Source of the DNA: CAZEHS01 sp964649745 | GTDB lineage: Bacteria; Bacillota; Clostridia; Peptostreptococcales; Acidaminobacteraceae | Assembly: GCA_964649745.1 (NCBI GenBank) | Contig: CAZYQI010000018.1 | Span: 1 to 64,000 of the forward strand | Length of the DNA stretch: 64,000 bases | Reading direction: 5' to 3' | Part shown: in pieces, positions 29,579 through 38,035 of the stretch | Layout of the letters: each line of letters opens with the position of its first letter | Numbering within the stretch: position 1 is the first letter of the stretch | Made by a program: the position numbers and the translations under genes | The notes under the pieces: model-generated | What the model saw: the letters and a program-made list of their open reading frames with translations, nothing else | Told to the model about the DNA's origin: nothing | The model's database searches: none

Positions 29579-31552
29579 TTAGGCTTCAAAAAGATCGGGA
29601 AATGTTATGACAAAGCTCACACCTTTACCCGGTTCACTGAAGCACTTAATTTCTCCGCCCAGTTTCTGCGTTACGATGTTGTACACCAGATGAAGACCCA
29701 GACCTGTTCCGCCCTCAGCCCCCCGTTTCGTGGTGAAGAAGGGATCGTAGATCCGTTCCAGTACGTCAGGGGTCATCCCTTTGCCGTTGTCACGGTAGGT
29801 TAAGGTATACAGGCTGCCAAACTGGTCAAATTCAATGGAGATCGTTCCCGAAAAATCCTTTTCGAATCCGTGCCGCAGGGAATTGGTTATAAAATTCGTT
29901 ATGACTTGGGCGATAATCCCCGGGTAACTGGTGATTTCCAAGTTCTCTGGGCATTCAATCCCTACGCGGTGAGTGGTGTTTTTCAGCAGAGGGTTCAGAC
30001 TGAGGAGCAGCTCTTCCAGATACGGCTTCACCTTAAACCGTCGCCTGTCTTCTGTGGTCTGATCAACAGAAATCTGCTTAAAGCTCCTGATCAATAGGTC
30101 CGCCCGTTCCAGATTCTTAGCGGTGGTCTGCAGAAACAGAGCGGTTTCCGCTACATATTCATCCAGTTCTGTCCTCCGGAGGGTCCCGGTCTTCAGTTTC
30201 CCGGCCATGATGGAAAGCTCTTTTTCAACATAGGATACGCTGGTTACGCTGATACCGATGGGGGTGCTGATCTCATGGGAGATGCCTGCAACAAGCCCAC
30301 CCAACGCCGCCATTTTTTCGGAGTGCAGGAGCTGCTGCTGGGTCCTTTTCAGCCTGTCCAGAGCGGAAACCAACTCGTCATTCATGGCCATCAGTTCCTG
30401 ATTCAGGGCCATCAGCTCGGAGGTGCGTTCCTCCACCTTGATCTCCAGCTTGGTCTGCACTTCCCTCAGCTCTTCTTCGGTTTTCTTGATATCTGTAATA
30501 TCATTCCAGATGAAAACCTCATAGACATCACCGCCGATGGTGATGATTTCAGAGGAGGCATTGCCTATCCGCCTTTCATGGTTCTTGGTCTGCCAATGGC
30601 ATTCAAAGTTCCGTACCCTCTTGTTGTATTGAAGCTGTTTAAAGAAGCGTCTTCGATCCTCCGGGTCCTCCCAGAGCTGAAAGTCCTCTGACGAATGTTC
30701 AATCACTTCCTCAGGAGAATATCCAAGGGATTCGAAGAACAATTCATTCACCTCAACGTATTTTTGATCCGAAAGACGTACAAGTCCTACCACTTCAGAA
30801 AGATTTTTAAATGCCCTGGCGTATTTTTCCTCGGAAAATGCCAGCGCCGCCTGAGTCAACTCCCGCTCCCTTACCATTAGGGAAAGACTTTCCGCCATGC
30901 CGTTGAATTTTTCAGCCAATCGGGCAATTTCCCCTCCGGTATCAATGGGGATCCGCAGTTCAAGATTACCCCGGGCCAGCTCTTCGGTACCCTGAACCAA
31001 TTTTTCGATGGGAGCCGTAACCGATCTGGCAACTCTGCCGATAACCACAAACATTGCGCCGATCATCAGCAGAAGGGATACGACGGTTATAATGAGCTCC
31101 TTTTGCAAGGCCTGCTCTTTGTAATACGTTGTAACACCCACCGATATAATGCCGATGGGCTGCCCCTGATAGTTGATAGGAATTTCCATCCGACTTGTGA
31201 AGCGTGGAACATACTGCTCCCCGGCCGCTTCTTTGCTGAACACTTCACTGCCGGTAAGGGTTCGGACCGACACCCGGGCAATTTCAGGATCCAGCATCAT
31301 GGCGTTGGCAATATCGGTCATTCCCGAATAGTTATAATTCCAAAGCGGGTTTGAAAAAACCAGGGATGCCAATCGAGAACTGGCAACCAGTTTATCATTG
31401 ATCGCCCTTTCCGCTTCAGATTTTGTTGACCAATACTGGAAACCGGCCAAAAATACAAAAACAGATACAACCATCGCCAACAGAGGGATGATCAGTTTCT
31501 TCTCTATTGATGTCTTCCTATATATATCCAGCCAATGCTTCAGTATTTTCAA
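29579..31552 (-). CDS. Membrane-bound PAS sensor histidine kinase
   Basis: The 657-residue protein has two membrane helices (about 20-40 and 153-174) flanking an external sensor domain of about 110 residues. Then come a HAMP linker (about 175-230), a PAS domain (about 240-355), a coiled coil, the phospho-acceptor region with H426 (GISHEISTPIG) and an ATPase domain with NSLRHGF, DNGKGM and GGTGLGLHLV. The HEISTP box is the type found in kinases without a dedicated phosphotransfer domain. The start is probably TTG at 31552, after AAGAGGTGA. The ATG at 31600 has no ribosome-binding site. No response regulator is adjacent. Confidence 0.85.
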   Translation of the reverse strand: MKILKHWLDIYRKTSIEKKLIIPLLAMVVSVFVFLAGFQYWSTKSEAERAINDKLVASSRLASLVFSNPLWNYNYSGMTDIANAMMLDPEIARVSVRTLTGSEVFSKEAAGEQYVPRFTSRMEIPINYQGQPIGIISVGVTTYYKEQALQKELIITVVSLLLMIGAMFVVIGRVARSVTAPIEKLVQGTEELARGNLELRIPIDTGGEIARLAEKFNGMAESLSLMVRERELTQAALAFSEEKYARAFKNLSEVVGLVRLSDQKYVEVNELFFESLGYSPEEVIEHSSEDFQLWEDPEDRRRFFKQLQYNKRVRNFECHWQTKNHERRIGNASSEIITIGGDVYEVFIWNDITDIKKTEEELREVQTKLEIKVEERTSELMALNQELMAMNDELVSALDRLKRTQQQLLHSEKMAALGGLVAGISHEISTPIGISVTSVSYVEKELSIMAGKLKTGTLRRTELDEYVAETALFLQTTAKNLERADLLIRSFKQISVDQTTEDRRRFKVKPYLEELLLSLNPLLKNTTHRVGIECPENLEITSYPGIIAQVITNFITNSLRHGFEKDFSGTISIEFDQFGSLYTLTYRDNGKGMTPDVLERIYDPFFTTKRGAEGGTGLGLHLVYNIVTQKLGGEIKCFSEPGKGVSFVITFPDLFEA

Positions 31553-31599
31553 CAAAATCACCTCTTGTTTTGCACTTATACCCGAAAGTCCGATAGGCA

Positions 31600-31628
31600 T
31601 TCACCCATTGTTTGGTGTACACTATAGA
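31600..31628 (+). promoter_or_regulatory. Sigma-A-type promoter of the DUF155 gene
   Basis: TTCACC (31600-31605) and TATAGA (31623-31628) are separated by 17 bases. The ribosome-binding GGGAGG at 31637-31642 follows directly. Confidence 0.5.
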
Positions 31629-31647
31629 TATCATACGGGAGGTTCAC

Positions 31648-32469
31648 ATGTCCACAACATCCTTCAAAGTTTTTGCACTTTTCAATGAAATCAGTCTGAA
31701 TAAAACGGCGAAGCATTTCGGGATACGTAAGAAATTCGAATGGGAGGATTTTCTCCGATTGGGCGTTGCGGAACTCAAGGGAATCATCAATGAGCCCATT
31801 GGAAAATTTGTGGATATTTTCCCCTTCGGAAGCATCGTCTTCATCAATCTTCAGCATCATGAAATTGTTGATATCGTAAATTACCTGATGACATTGGATC
31901 CGTCCCTTGCCAATGCCAACTATGATTATGCGGACGACTACAAGCTGGAGCTGACGGCGGAGGACGAAGCCGTGGACTACGATGCCATGTGGGTGCATCG
32001 GCTTGCGGACTATCAGACAGGGATCCTGTCCGTAGTTCTGGCAAAATCAGTGGCTCTGGAAAAGGTGGAGGCCGATATCGAGGAGCTTCTGGACGAAATT
32101 GAGCCGATCATCGACCGCCTTCAACACGGGAACCTCAGTGCCCGGGATGGTGCGGTTGCAAAGATAGCTGCTCGGATTCTCCGTTTTAAATACAGCACCA
32201 TTTCCTATATTATGCTGCTGGACAAACCGGATATCACTTGGAACGACGCCGATGCGGAAGGGATGTACACGAATCTTTCCCGGGTCTTTGAACTGGACGA
32301 GCGCTACGACAAGCTCCAGGCAAAAAGCACCACCCTGATGGACATCCTTCAGATGTTCACCTCCCTGGTGCAGCACCGAAAGTCCAATAGCCTGGAGTGG
32401 ATGATCATCGCCCTGATTGGAGTTGAGATTGTCATCAGCCTGGTGGATTTTTATCTGTTTAAGATTTAG
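31648..32469 (+). CDS. RMD1/YagE family (DUF155) membrane protein
   Basis: A 273-residue protein matching the DUF155 family (RMD1, Sif2, RMND1). It has a mixed alpha/beta N-terminal domain with the typical phrase FVDIFPFGSIVFIN, a long helical middle, and one C-terminal membrane helix (about 252-272) that anchors it with the bulk in the cytoplasm. Eukaryotic members act in mitochondrial translation or meiosis, and the bacterial role is not established. The start is ATG at 31648, seven bases after GGGAGG. The gene is divergent from the histidine kinase gene. Confidence 0.78.
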   Translation: MSTTSFKVFALFNEISLNKTAKHFGIRKKFEWEDFLRLGVAELKGIINEPIGKFVDIFPFGSIVFINLQHHEIVDIVNYLMTLDPSLANANYDYADDYKLELTAEDEAVDYDAMWVHRLADYQTGILSVVLAKSVALEKVEADIEELLDEIEPIIDRLQHGNLSARDGAVAKIAARILRFKYSTISYIMLLDKPDITWNDADAEGMYTNLSRVFELDERYDKLQAKSTTLMDILQMFTSLVQHRKSNSLEWMIIALIGVEIVISLVDFYLFKI

Positions 32470-32504
32470 GCGTGACGCGCTAACCGTTATGCGTTAAGAA
32501 CAAA

Positions 32505-32600
32505 AAGGGAGAGATTGCCGCGTCGGCCTTCGCCTCCTCGCAATGACAAACCGTATGGTTGTCATCACGAGGAACGAAGTGGCGCGGTGATCTCTCCCTT
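32505..32600. repeat. 96-base inverted repeat (MITE-like)
   Basis: The ends AAGGGAGAGAT and ATCTCTCCCTT are perfect inverted repeats. Pairing continues inward with two mismatches through CCGCG/CGCGG. Inner arms CCTCGCAATGACA and TGTCATCACGAGG pair nearly completely. Elements containing GAGATTGCCGCGTCG ... CTCGCAATGACA are common dispersed palindromes in many bacterial genomes. It lies between convergent genes and has no coding capacity. Confidence 0.7.
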
Positions 32601-32678
32601 ATGCTTTAACTAAACCCTTTATTGCTGTTTCTTTTGCTTTCTCGTCCTTAGCACGTACCGCCTGACGCTCAGCGCCAA

Positions 32679-33644
32679 TTACCGCGCATCCACCTCATAC
32701 GGCTTGCCGCTGGCAGCCGGTGCCACGGCCTTCCCTACGAAGAATACCAGCACCAGCAGGGTGATAACGTAAGGCATGGTGGAAAGCAGGTCTCCGTTGA
32801 TCTGGACTCCGATGCTGCCCAGATAAAACTTGAGGCCGTTGGTGGCGCCGAAGAGCAGACAGGCCACCATGGTGAGCCGGGGCTTCCATTTACCGAAGAT
32901 CATGGCTGCCATGGCAATGAATCCATGGCCGGAGATAAGGCCCGGCCGGAAACCCGCTACGATGGCGATACTCATGGCCGCACCCCCAAGACCCGCGAAG
33001 AAGCCCGACATGATAACACAGAAATAGCGGACCTTGTAAATATTCACACCCACGGTATCCGCCGCCTTGGGGTGTTCCCCCACCGCACGGATCCGCAGGC
33101 CCAGCCTTGTTTTGTTCATCACATACCAGGTTATGAATACCAGGGCGATTCCAAGGAACACCGTAATGTTTTGGTTGAACACGCTGTCGGCGAACCTTGC
33201 CCATACGCTGTCGGGATTATTCTGGAGCAGGGTGGAGAAGAACTCATTAAAGGGCTTGGGCATCTTGTGCTCAACGGAAGGTGTCATGGTTGCACCGTCG
33301 AACATGCGACGGGACAGGAAGAATGCAACCCCCGGAGCCAGAAAGTTAATGGCGATGCCGGAAACCACCTGGTCTGCGTTGTACTTGACACAGGCGATGG
33401 CATGGAGAAGTCCGAAAAAGGCTCCGGATAGGCCGGCAATGAAGAAGGACAGCCACGGGTCCCCGGTAATAACGCCTGCCGCCGCACCGGCAAAAGCGCC
33501 GATGATCATCATCCCCTCCAGGCCGATATTGACGACGCCGGAATTTTCTGTGATAACGGCCCCATTGGCCGTGAAGATCAGAGGGGTGGCATACATAAAG
33601 GAAGTGCCGAGGATATAACCGATTGCTAAAATCATAGCTTCCAT
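32679..33644 (-). CDS. ABC transporter permease, BMP/nucleoside type (second subunit)
   Basis: A 321-residue BPD_transp_2 permease with about eight to ten membrane helices, matching the YufQ/NupC-like partner of BMP-family transporters. Conserved stretches include ITENSGVVNIGLEGMMIIGA near the N-terminus and RAVGEHPKAADTVGVNIYK in the cytoplasmic loop that meets the ATPase. It begins one base after the first permease gene. It ends the four-gene transporter operon. Confidence 0.9.
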   Translation of the reverse strand: MEAMILAIGYILGTSFMYATPLIFTANGAVITENSGVVNIGLEGMMIIGAFAGAAAGVITGDPWLSFFIAGLSGAFFGLLHAIACVKYNADQVVSGIAINFLAPGVAFFLSRRMFDGATMTPSVEHKMPKPFNEFFSTLLQNNPDSVWARFADSVFNQNITVFLGIALVFITWYVMNKTRLGLRIRAVGEHPKAADTVGVNIYKVRYFCVIMSGFFAGLGGAAMSIAIVAGFRPGLISGHGFIAMAAMIFGKWKPRLTMVACLLFGATNGLKFYLGSIGVQINGDLLSTMPYVITLLVLVFFVGKAVAPAASGKPYEVDAR

Positions 33645-33645
33645 A

Positions 33646-34740
33646 TTATTCCTCCTCTCCTACGATTTTCTTAAGCGGCTTCAGAAGCGGTTTGAAGATA
33701 CGGGATATGGCAATGAAAAAGATAATGGAGCCGATCACGATGCTGACCACCTCGGAAGGAACCTGAAGGGACTGCATCTTGGTGCCGCCGTAGTTCAGGG
33801 CTGAGAAAAGGACCCCTCCCAGTACGACCCCGATGGGAGAACTGTTGCCTATCAAGGCCACCGCGATACCGTTGAAGCCGTACCCTTCCGAAACAGCCAG
33901 CTTGGAAACGTGATAGGATACCCCGGATACCTGCAGGGCCCCTGCCAGACCGGCAAGACCCCCGGCAATGGCCATGGACTTCACCACACAGGCATCCACA
34001 TTGATCCCCGCATACCGGGCAGCTTCCTTATTGAAGCCCACCGCACGGAGCTCGAAGCCCTGGACCGTCTTGAACAGATAGTAGGCGACAACAGCAACCA
34101 CCACCAGGGAGATCGCGATGCCCCAGCTCACCTTGACCCCCGGTCCTACCAGCCATTTGAGACCATCGATGGTAATCCTTGCGGACTCATGGATATCATA
34201 GGTGGATTCAGGCCCGGGATTCTTGAGGGCCGGAATGTACACAACAAAATTGGAAAAGTACAGGGCGAACCAGTTCAGCATAATGGTGCTGATGACTTCA
34301 TGAACACCGAAGCGGGCCTTGAGCCATCCTGAAAGTCCTCCAAACAGCGCCGCTGCCAAGGTGGCCCCCACCAGTACCACAGGGATATGGATGATGGCCG
34401 GCAGTTCCAGGGCATAGCCAAGGACTGCCGCAGTAAGAGCCCCGATCATAAACTGACCTTCGGCTCCGATGTTGAAAAGTCCGGTGCGAAAAGCGAAGGC
34501 AATGGACATACCGGTTAAAATTACCGGCATGGAGTACACAACGGTCTGGGCCAGATATTTGGGTTTTGATACGACCCCCTTCAGCATGGTGCTGTATGCC
34601 TTCATCGGGTCATATCCCGCCAGGGCCAGCACCACTGCTCCTACCAAAAGTCCCATGATAACCGCCAAGATGGTGACAATAAGGGTTTCATTCAGGAACA
34701 GCCTCTTCAGTTTCATTCCCAGGCTTGTGTTAGCGGGCAT
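33646..34740 (-). CDS. ABC transporter permease, BMP/nucleoside type (first subunit)
   Basis: A 364-residue BPD_transp_2 permease similar to YufP/NupB, with about ten membrane helices. It shows FNIGAEGQFMIGA and the ATPase-coupling loop RAVGFNKEAARYAGIN. The ATG at 34740 is chosen because AGGAGG lies eight bases upstream, inside the end of the ATPase gene. The two genes overlap by 11 bases, which suggests translational coupling. Confidence 0.9.
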   Translation of the reverse strand: MPANTSLGMKLKRLFLNETLIVTILAVIMGLLVGAVVLALAGYDPMKAYSTMLKGVVSKPKYLAQTVVYSMPVILTGMSIAFAFRTGLFNIGAEGQFMIGALTAAVLGYALELPAIIHIPVVLVGATLAAALFGGLSGWLKARFGVHEVISTIMLNWFALYFSNFVVYIPALKNPGPESTYDIHESARITIDGLKWLVGPGVKVSWGIAISLVVVAVVAYYLFKTVQGFELRAVGFNKEAARYAGINVDACVVKSMAIAGGLAGLAGALQVSGVSYHVSKLAVSEGYGFNGIAVALIGNSSPIGVVLGGVLFSALNYGGTKMQSLQVPSEVVSIVIGSIIFFIAISRIFKPLLKPLKKIVGEEE

Positions 34741-36274
34741 GGCCTGCACCTCCTGACATCATGAGACCCAGCTCATTTTCATCCGTATTCTTGGCATTGA
34801 CATGCCCCACAATCTGACCTTCATAGATAACTGCAATATAATCGGACACATTGAGAATCTCGTCCAGCTCATAGGATACCAGCAGGACTGCCTTGCCCTT
34901 ATCCCGCTGTTCCACAAGGCATTTGTGAACGAACTCAATGGCCCCAACGTCCAGTCCACGGGTTGGCTGTGTGGCAATCAGCACCTCCGGATCGTTGGTC
35001 ACTTCCCGGGCGATGATAACCTTCTGTTGATTCCCACCGGAAAGGGCTCGGGCCAACAGATGGATATTGGTGGGACGGACATCGAATTTTTCAACCAGCT
35101 CATGGGTAAATTTCTTGATCGCCTCAAAATCCAGTCTCTTCTTCTTTGAAAAAGGCGCAATACGGTAGTTTTCCAGAACCATGTTCTCATACATGGTGAA
35201 GTCCATCACCAGGCCATGCTTCTGCCGATCCTCCGGAATGTTGCAGATCCCTGCCTCGAAAATCTCCCGTACCGTATGCCCAGCTACCTGTTTCCCCTTG
35301 ATCCAAATTTCTCCGGATTTTATGGGCCGAAGTCCGGTGATAGCTTCTACCAGCTCCGTCTGACCATTTCCGTCAATACCGGCCAGGCCCAGGATTTCCC
35401 CTTCCCTCACGATCAGGTTCATGTTCCTTACCACCTCAATACCGCGGGAATCTTCTACCGTAAGTCCCTTGATCTCCAAAACGGTTTCGCCGCTCTCACG
35501 ATCCCCTTTTTCCACTGCAAAGGTAACCTCGCGGCCCACCATCATGGATGCCAGATCACTTTCTGTAACCTGGGCAACCTCTACCATGCCCACCCTCTTA
35601 CCCCGGCGGATAACGGTGCAGTAGTCTGCACAGGCTTTAATTTCCTTTAGCTTGTGGGTGATGATGATGATGGTCTTTCCCTGTTCGGTGAGCTTACGCA
35701 TGATGCCGATCAGTTCCTGGATCTCCTGGGGGGTGAGCACGGCAGTGGGTTCGTCCAGAATAAGGATCTCTGCACCTCTGTACAGGGCCTTGAGAATCTC
35801 TACCCGCTGCTGCATCCCAACGGAAATATCCTCTATCTTTGAATCGGGATCCACGGTCAGGCCATACTTTTCAGAAAGGGCCTTCACATCCTCCCGGGCT
35901 TTGTCGAGATTGAGATGCCCCATCCCCACAACCGGCTCCATGCCCAGTATGATATTTTCAGTAACAGTAAAGTTATGCACCAGCATGAAGTGTTGGTGGA
36001 CCATCCCTATACCATACTTGATTGCTACGTTAGGGTTCTTGATGGCGGTTTTTTCACCCTTGATGTATACCTCCCCCTGGGTCTGATGGTACAGACCGTA
36101 GAGGATATTCATCAGGGTTGTCTTACCTGCGCCGTTTTCACCGAGGAGCGCATGGATTTCGCCCTTATGAACGGTTAAATCAATGTTGTCATTGGCAACG
36201 AAGGAACCGAACACTTTCGTGATCCCTTTCATCTCCACGACTTTTGTATTAAAGTCGATGGCTTTATTGTCCAA
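34730..36274 (-). CDS. ABC transporter ATP-binding protein with two ATPase domains (BMP/nucleoside type)
   Basis: The 514-residue tandem ATPase powers the BMP-type transporter. The first domain has GENGAGKTT (Walker A), SVGMQQRVEILKAL (signature) and ILDEPTAVL (Walker B). The second has the altered Walker A GIDGNGQTEL and the signature LSGGNQQKV typical of this family, and lacks an ordinary LDEP Walker B (ATQPTRGLDVG instead). The start is TTG at 36274, seven bases after AGGAGG. It resembles YufO/NupA of guanosine transporters. Confidence 0.92.
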   Translation of the reverse strand: MDNKAIDFNTKVVEMKGITKVFGSFVANDNIDLTVHKGEIHALLGENGAGKTTLMNILYGLYHQTQGEVYIKGEKTAIKNPNVAIKYGIGMVHQHFMLVHNFTVTENIILGMEPVVGMGHLNLDKAREDVKALSEKYGLTVDPDSKIEDISVGMQQRVEILKALYRGAEILILDEPTAVLTPQEIQELIGIMRKLTEQGKTIIIITHKLKEIKACADYCTVIRRGKRVGMVEVAQVTESDLASMMVGREVTFAVEKGDRESGETVLEIKGLTVEDSRGIEVVRNMNLIVREGEILGLAGIDGNGQTELVEAITGLRPIKSGEIWIKGKQVAGHTVREIFEAGICNIPEDRQKHGLVMDFTMYENMVLENYRIAPFSKKKRLDFEAIKKFTHELVEKFDVRPTNIHLLARALSGGNQQKVIIAREVTNDPEVLIATQPTRGLDVGAIEFVHKCLVEQRDKGKAVLLVSYELDEILNVSDYIAVIYEGQIVGHVNAKNTDENELGLMMSGGAGHAR

Positions 36275-36385
36275 TTGCCTGCCTCCTAATCCAAATTGAC
36301 CGCTTATGCTCCGATACTGAAACGCTTATAAACATCATATGATAAAACCCCGAATAAGTGCATTGAAAAGTTATGGATTTTAATT

Positions 36386-36417
36386 AAAAAGGGATTCTGC
36401 ATTAAAACAGAATCCCT
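36386..36417 (-). terminator. Terminator between the BMP lipoprotein and the ABC ATPase genes
   Basis: A 10-base-pair perfect stem (AGGGATTCTG and CAGAATCCCT) is followed on the minus strand by TTTTTAATTA. Located within the operon, it would give more lipoprotein than membrane components, a common design for ABC importers. Confidence 0.75.
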
Positions 36418-36437
36418 CTCTTCATGCTGTCACAGGA

Positions 36438-37481
36438 CTATTTGAAGCTTTTGAATTCCTCTTCTGTTTTAGGAACAACGATTTCGCCCTTGATGATCTT
36501 GTCTTTAAGAGCCTTTACTTCTGTCAGAATTTCAGCCGGAACCAGTTTGTCGGAGGAGGGAGCGATATCTACGCCGCCTTCAGCCAAGCCGTAGGAAACC
36601 GTTGTGCCGCCTGCAAATTTGCCGTCTTTCATATCTTTTACCACGTTGTAAATACCGTTATCAACACGCTTCATAGCAGAGGTGATTACGTTGTCCGGAG
36701 CAAGGTCGTTCTGGTCGCGGTCAACACCGATGGCGAATTTGCCTTTTTCCTTGGCAGCTTCAATCATCCCGTTACCGGTTGCGCCGGCTGCATGGAAGAT
36801 GATATCCGCGCCGTCAGCGTACATTTTTTCAGCAATGGATTTACCGGCAGCTGCATCTGTGAAGGAACCTGCATATTGGTTCAGCACAACACACTCAGGA
36901 TTAGCTGCTTTTACGCCAGCCTGGAAGCCGTAATCGAATTCACGGATCAGTGCGAAATCAACGCCGCCGATGAAGCCGACCTTGTTTGTCTTCGTCATTT
37001 TACCGGCGATGTAGCCAACCAGGAAGGAGGACTCATTCGCTTTAAAGGTTACGCCTACAACGTTCTTAGGAGTTGCATCGCCGTATGACTGGTCAATGAT
37101 GGCGAATTTCTGGTCAGGATAGTTTTCAGCAGCCGCTTTAAGCGCATCGCCCATCATGAAACCGATACCCCAGATGAGATCGCTTTTTTCGTCAACCAAT
37201 GTTTCCAGGTTAACTGCGTAATCCGCTTCTTGTTTGGACTCAAGATAGGAACCCGTGATACCGAGGTCTGTCTGAGCCTTGGTAAGACCTTCCCATGCAG
37301 ATTGGTTGAAAGACTGGTCATTAACGCCGCCTACGTCTGTTACCATGGCAACCTTCATAGCCGGAGCTGCGGGTTCTGCAGGAGCAGCCGGTTCTGCGGG
37401 AGCAGCCGGTTTCGGTGCACAACCTGTAAACAGTGAAAGGATCATTACTACTGCCAATAACAATGCGAACCATTTTTTCAT
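36438..37481 (-). CDS. BMP family ABC transporter substrate-binding lipoprotein
   Basis: A 347-residue member of the Bmp/Med family (PnrA/TmpC-like), whose known members bind purine nucleosides. The signal peptide ends in SLFTGC (lipid-bearing Cys21), followed by an Ala/Pro-rich spacer of repeated PAAPAE units (about 24-40). The binding domain begins with KVAMVTDVGGVNDQSFNQSA, the family signature. The start is ATG at 37481 after AGGAGG. A longer frame to 37637 is leader sequence. Ligand is inferred only from family. Confidence 0.92.
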   Translation of the reverse strand: MKKWFALLLAVVMILSLFTGCAPKPAAPAEPAAPAEPAAPAMKVAMVTDVGGVNDQSFNQSAWEGLTKAQTDLGITGSYLESKQEADYAVNLETLVDEKSDLIWGIGFMMGDALKAAAENYPDQKFAIIDQSYGDATPKNVVGVTFKANESSFLVGYIAGKMTKTNKVGFIGGVDFALIREFDYGFQAGVKAANPECVVLNQYAGSFTDAAAGKSIAEKMYADGADIIFHAAGATGNGMIEAAKEKGKFAIGVDRDQNDLAPDNVITSAMKRVDNGIYNVVKDMKDGKFAGGTTVSYGLAEGGVDIAPSSDKLVPAEILTEVKALKDKIIKGEIVVPKTEEEFKSFK

Positions 37482-37880
37482 TCCAAATTTCCTCCTCTTG
37501 TTTTTTCCCAGAAACACAGGATGGGGCCTGCGAAACCTTTTCAGCCCACTGCGGAACAAACTCCACAGAAGGCAGGAAAACGATATCCGCAATATGTAAC
37601 AGTGCTCTGGTTCTAAGGTACCAACAATAACCTCCAAAGCCTATGTGCTGTTTCTACAAACCAACACTCCCGGCACAGGAATTATCAGACCTCTGTACTT
37701 TAATATCCCGCTGCAGAGGCTCTGAAACACCTTTACAAAAATGATTCCTCTGATCTTTTCTTTAAAATCCGAGGGGTCATGCCGGTCGTTCATTGCCCCG
37801 TAAAACATGCCACAGGCCTTCTCAGGCGCCGCACCCATTGTAAACAGCTGGGTTCGGGTAAGGGATTGAGGTCCTCTCCT
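37482..37880 (-). promoter_or_regulatory. Long 5' leader of the BMP transporter operon
   Basis: The promoter at 37885-37912 implies a leader of about 400 bases before the ATG at 37481. It contains several possible hairpins (for example CCTCTGC with GTACAGAGG around 37693-37718). It does not match the purine, glycine, cobalamin, T-box or SAM patterns I know, and no convincing leader peptide was found. Confidence 0.4.
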
Positions 37881-37884
37881 CCTC

Positions 37885-37912
37885 ATTATACCGTTTCAGC
37901 GAAAATAAACAA
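37885..37912 (-). promoter_or_regulatory. Sigma-A-type promoter of the BMP transporter operon
   Basis: On the minus strand TTGTTT (37912-37907) and a perfect TATAAT (37890-37885) are separated by 16 bases. Confidence 0.6.
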
Positions 37913-37929
37913 ATAGAATCGTAACAAAT

Positions 37930-37943
37930 AGGACAATTGTCCT
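37930..37943. promoter_or_regulatory. Perfect 14-base palindrome upstream of the BMP promoter
   Basis: AGGACAATTGTCCT is fully self-complementary and lies 17 bases upstream of the -35 element, between that promoter and the grdD terminator. It is a candidate binding site for a dimeric regulator. Confidence 0.45.
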
Positions 37944-37956
37944 TTACAGAACAATA

Positions 37957-37989
37957 GAAAAGACCGTCATATAACGAGACGGTCTTTTC
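37957..37989 (-). terminator. Terminator at the end of the grd locus
   Basis: A 12-base-pair perfect stem (GAAAAGACCGTC and GACGGTCTTTTC) with a nine-base loop lies 46 bases beyond grdD. The A/T end of the stem supplies the U-rich part on either strand, so it could act in both directions. Confidence 0.7.
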
Positions 37990-38035
37990 CAATGCCTTTG
38001 CAACGCTGGCATTATAGCGATTATACAGCTTTCGT

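Noticed and set aside
37482..37880. Purine riboswitch ahead of the nucleoside-type transporter
   Set aside because: I looked for the three-helix purine aptamer with its conserved loop sequences on the minus strand and did not find them.
37641..37886. Small open frame in the leader of the BMP operon
   Set aside because: Its start lies on the -10 element of the promoter, so it could not be translated from that transcript. It has no family resemblance.
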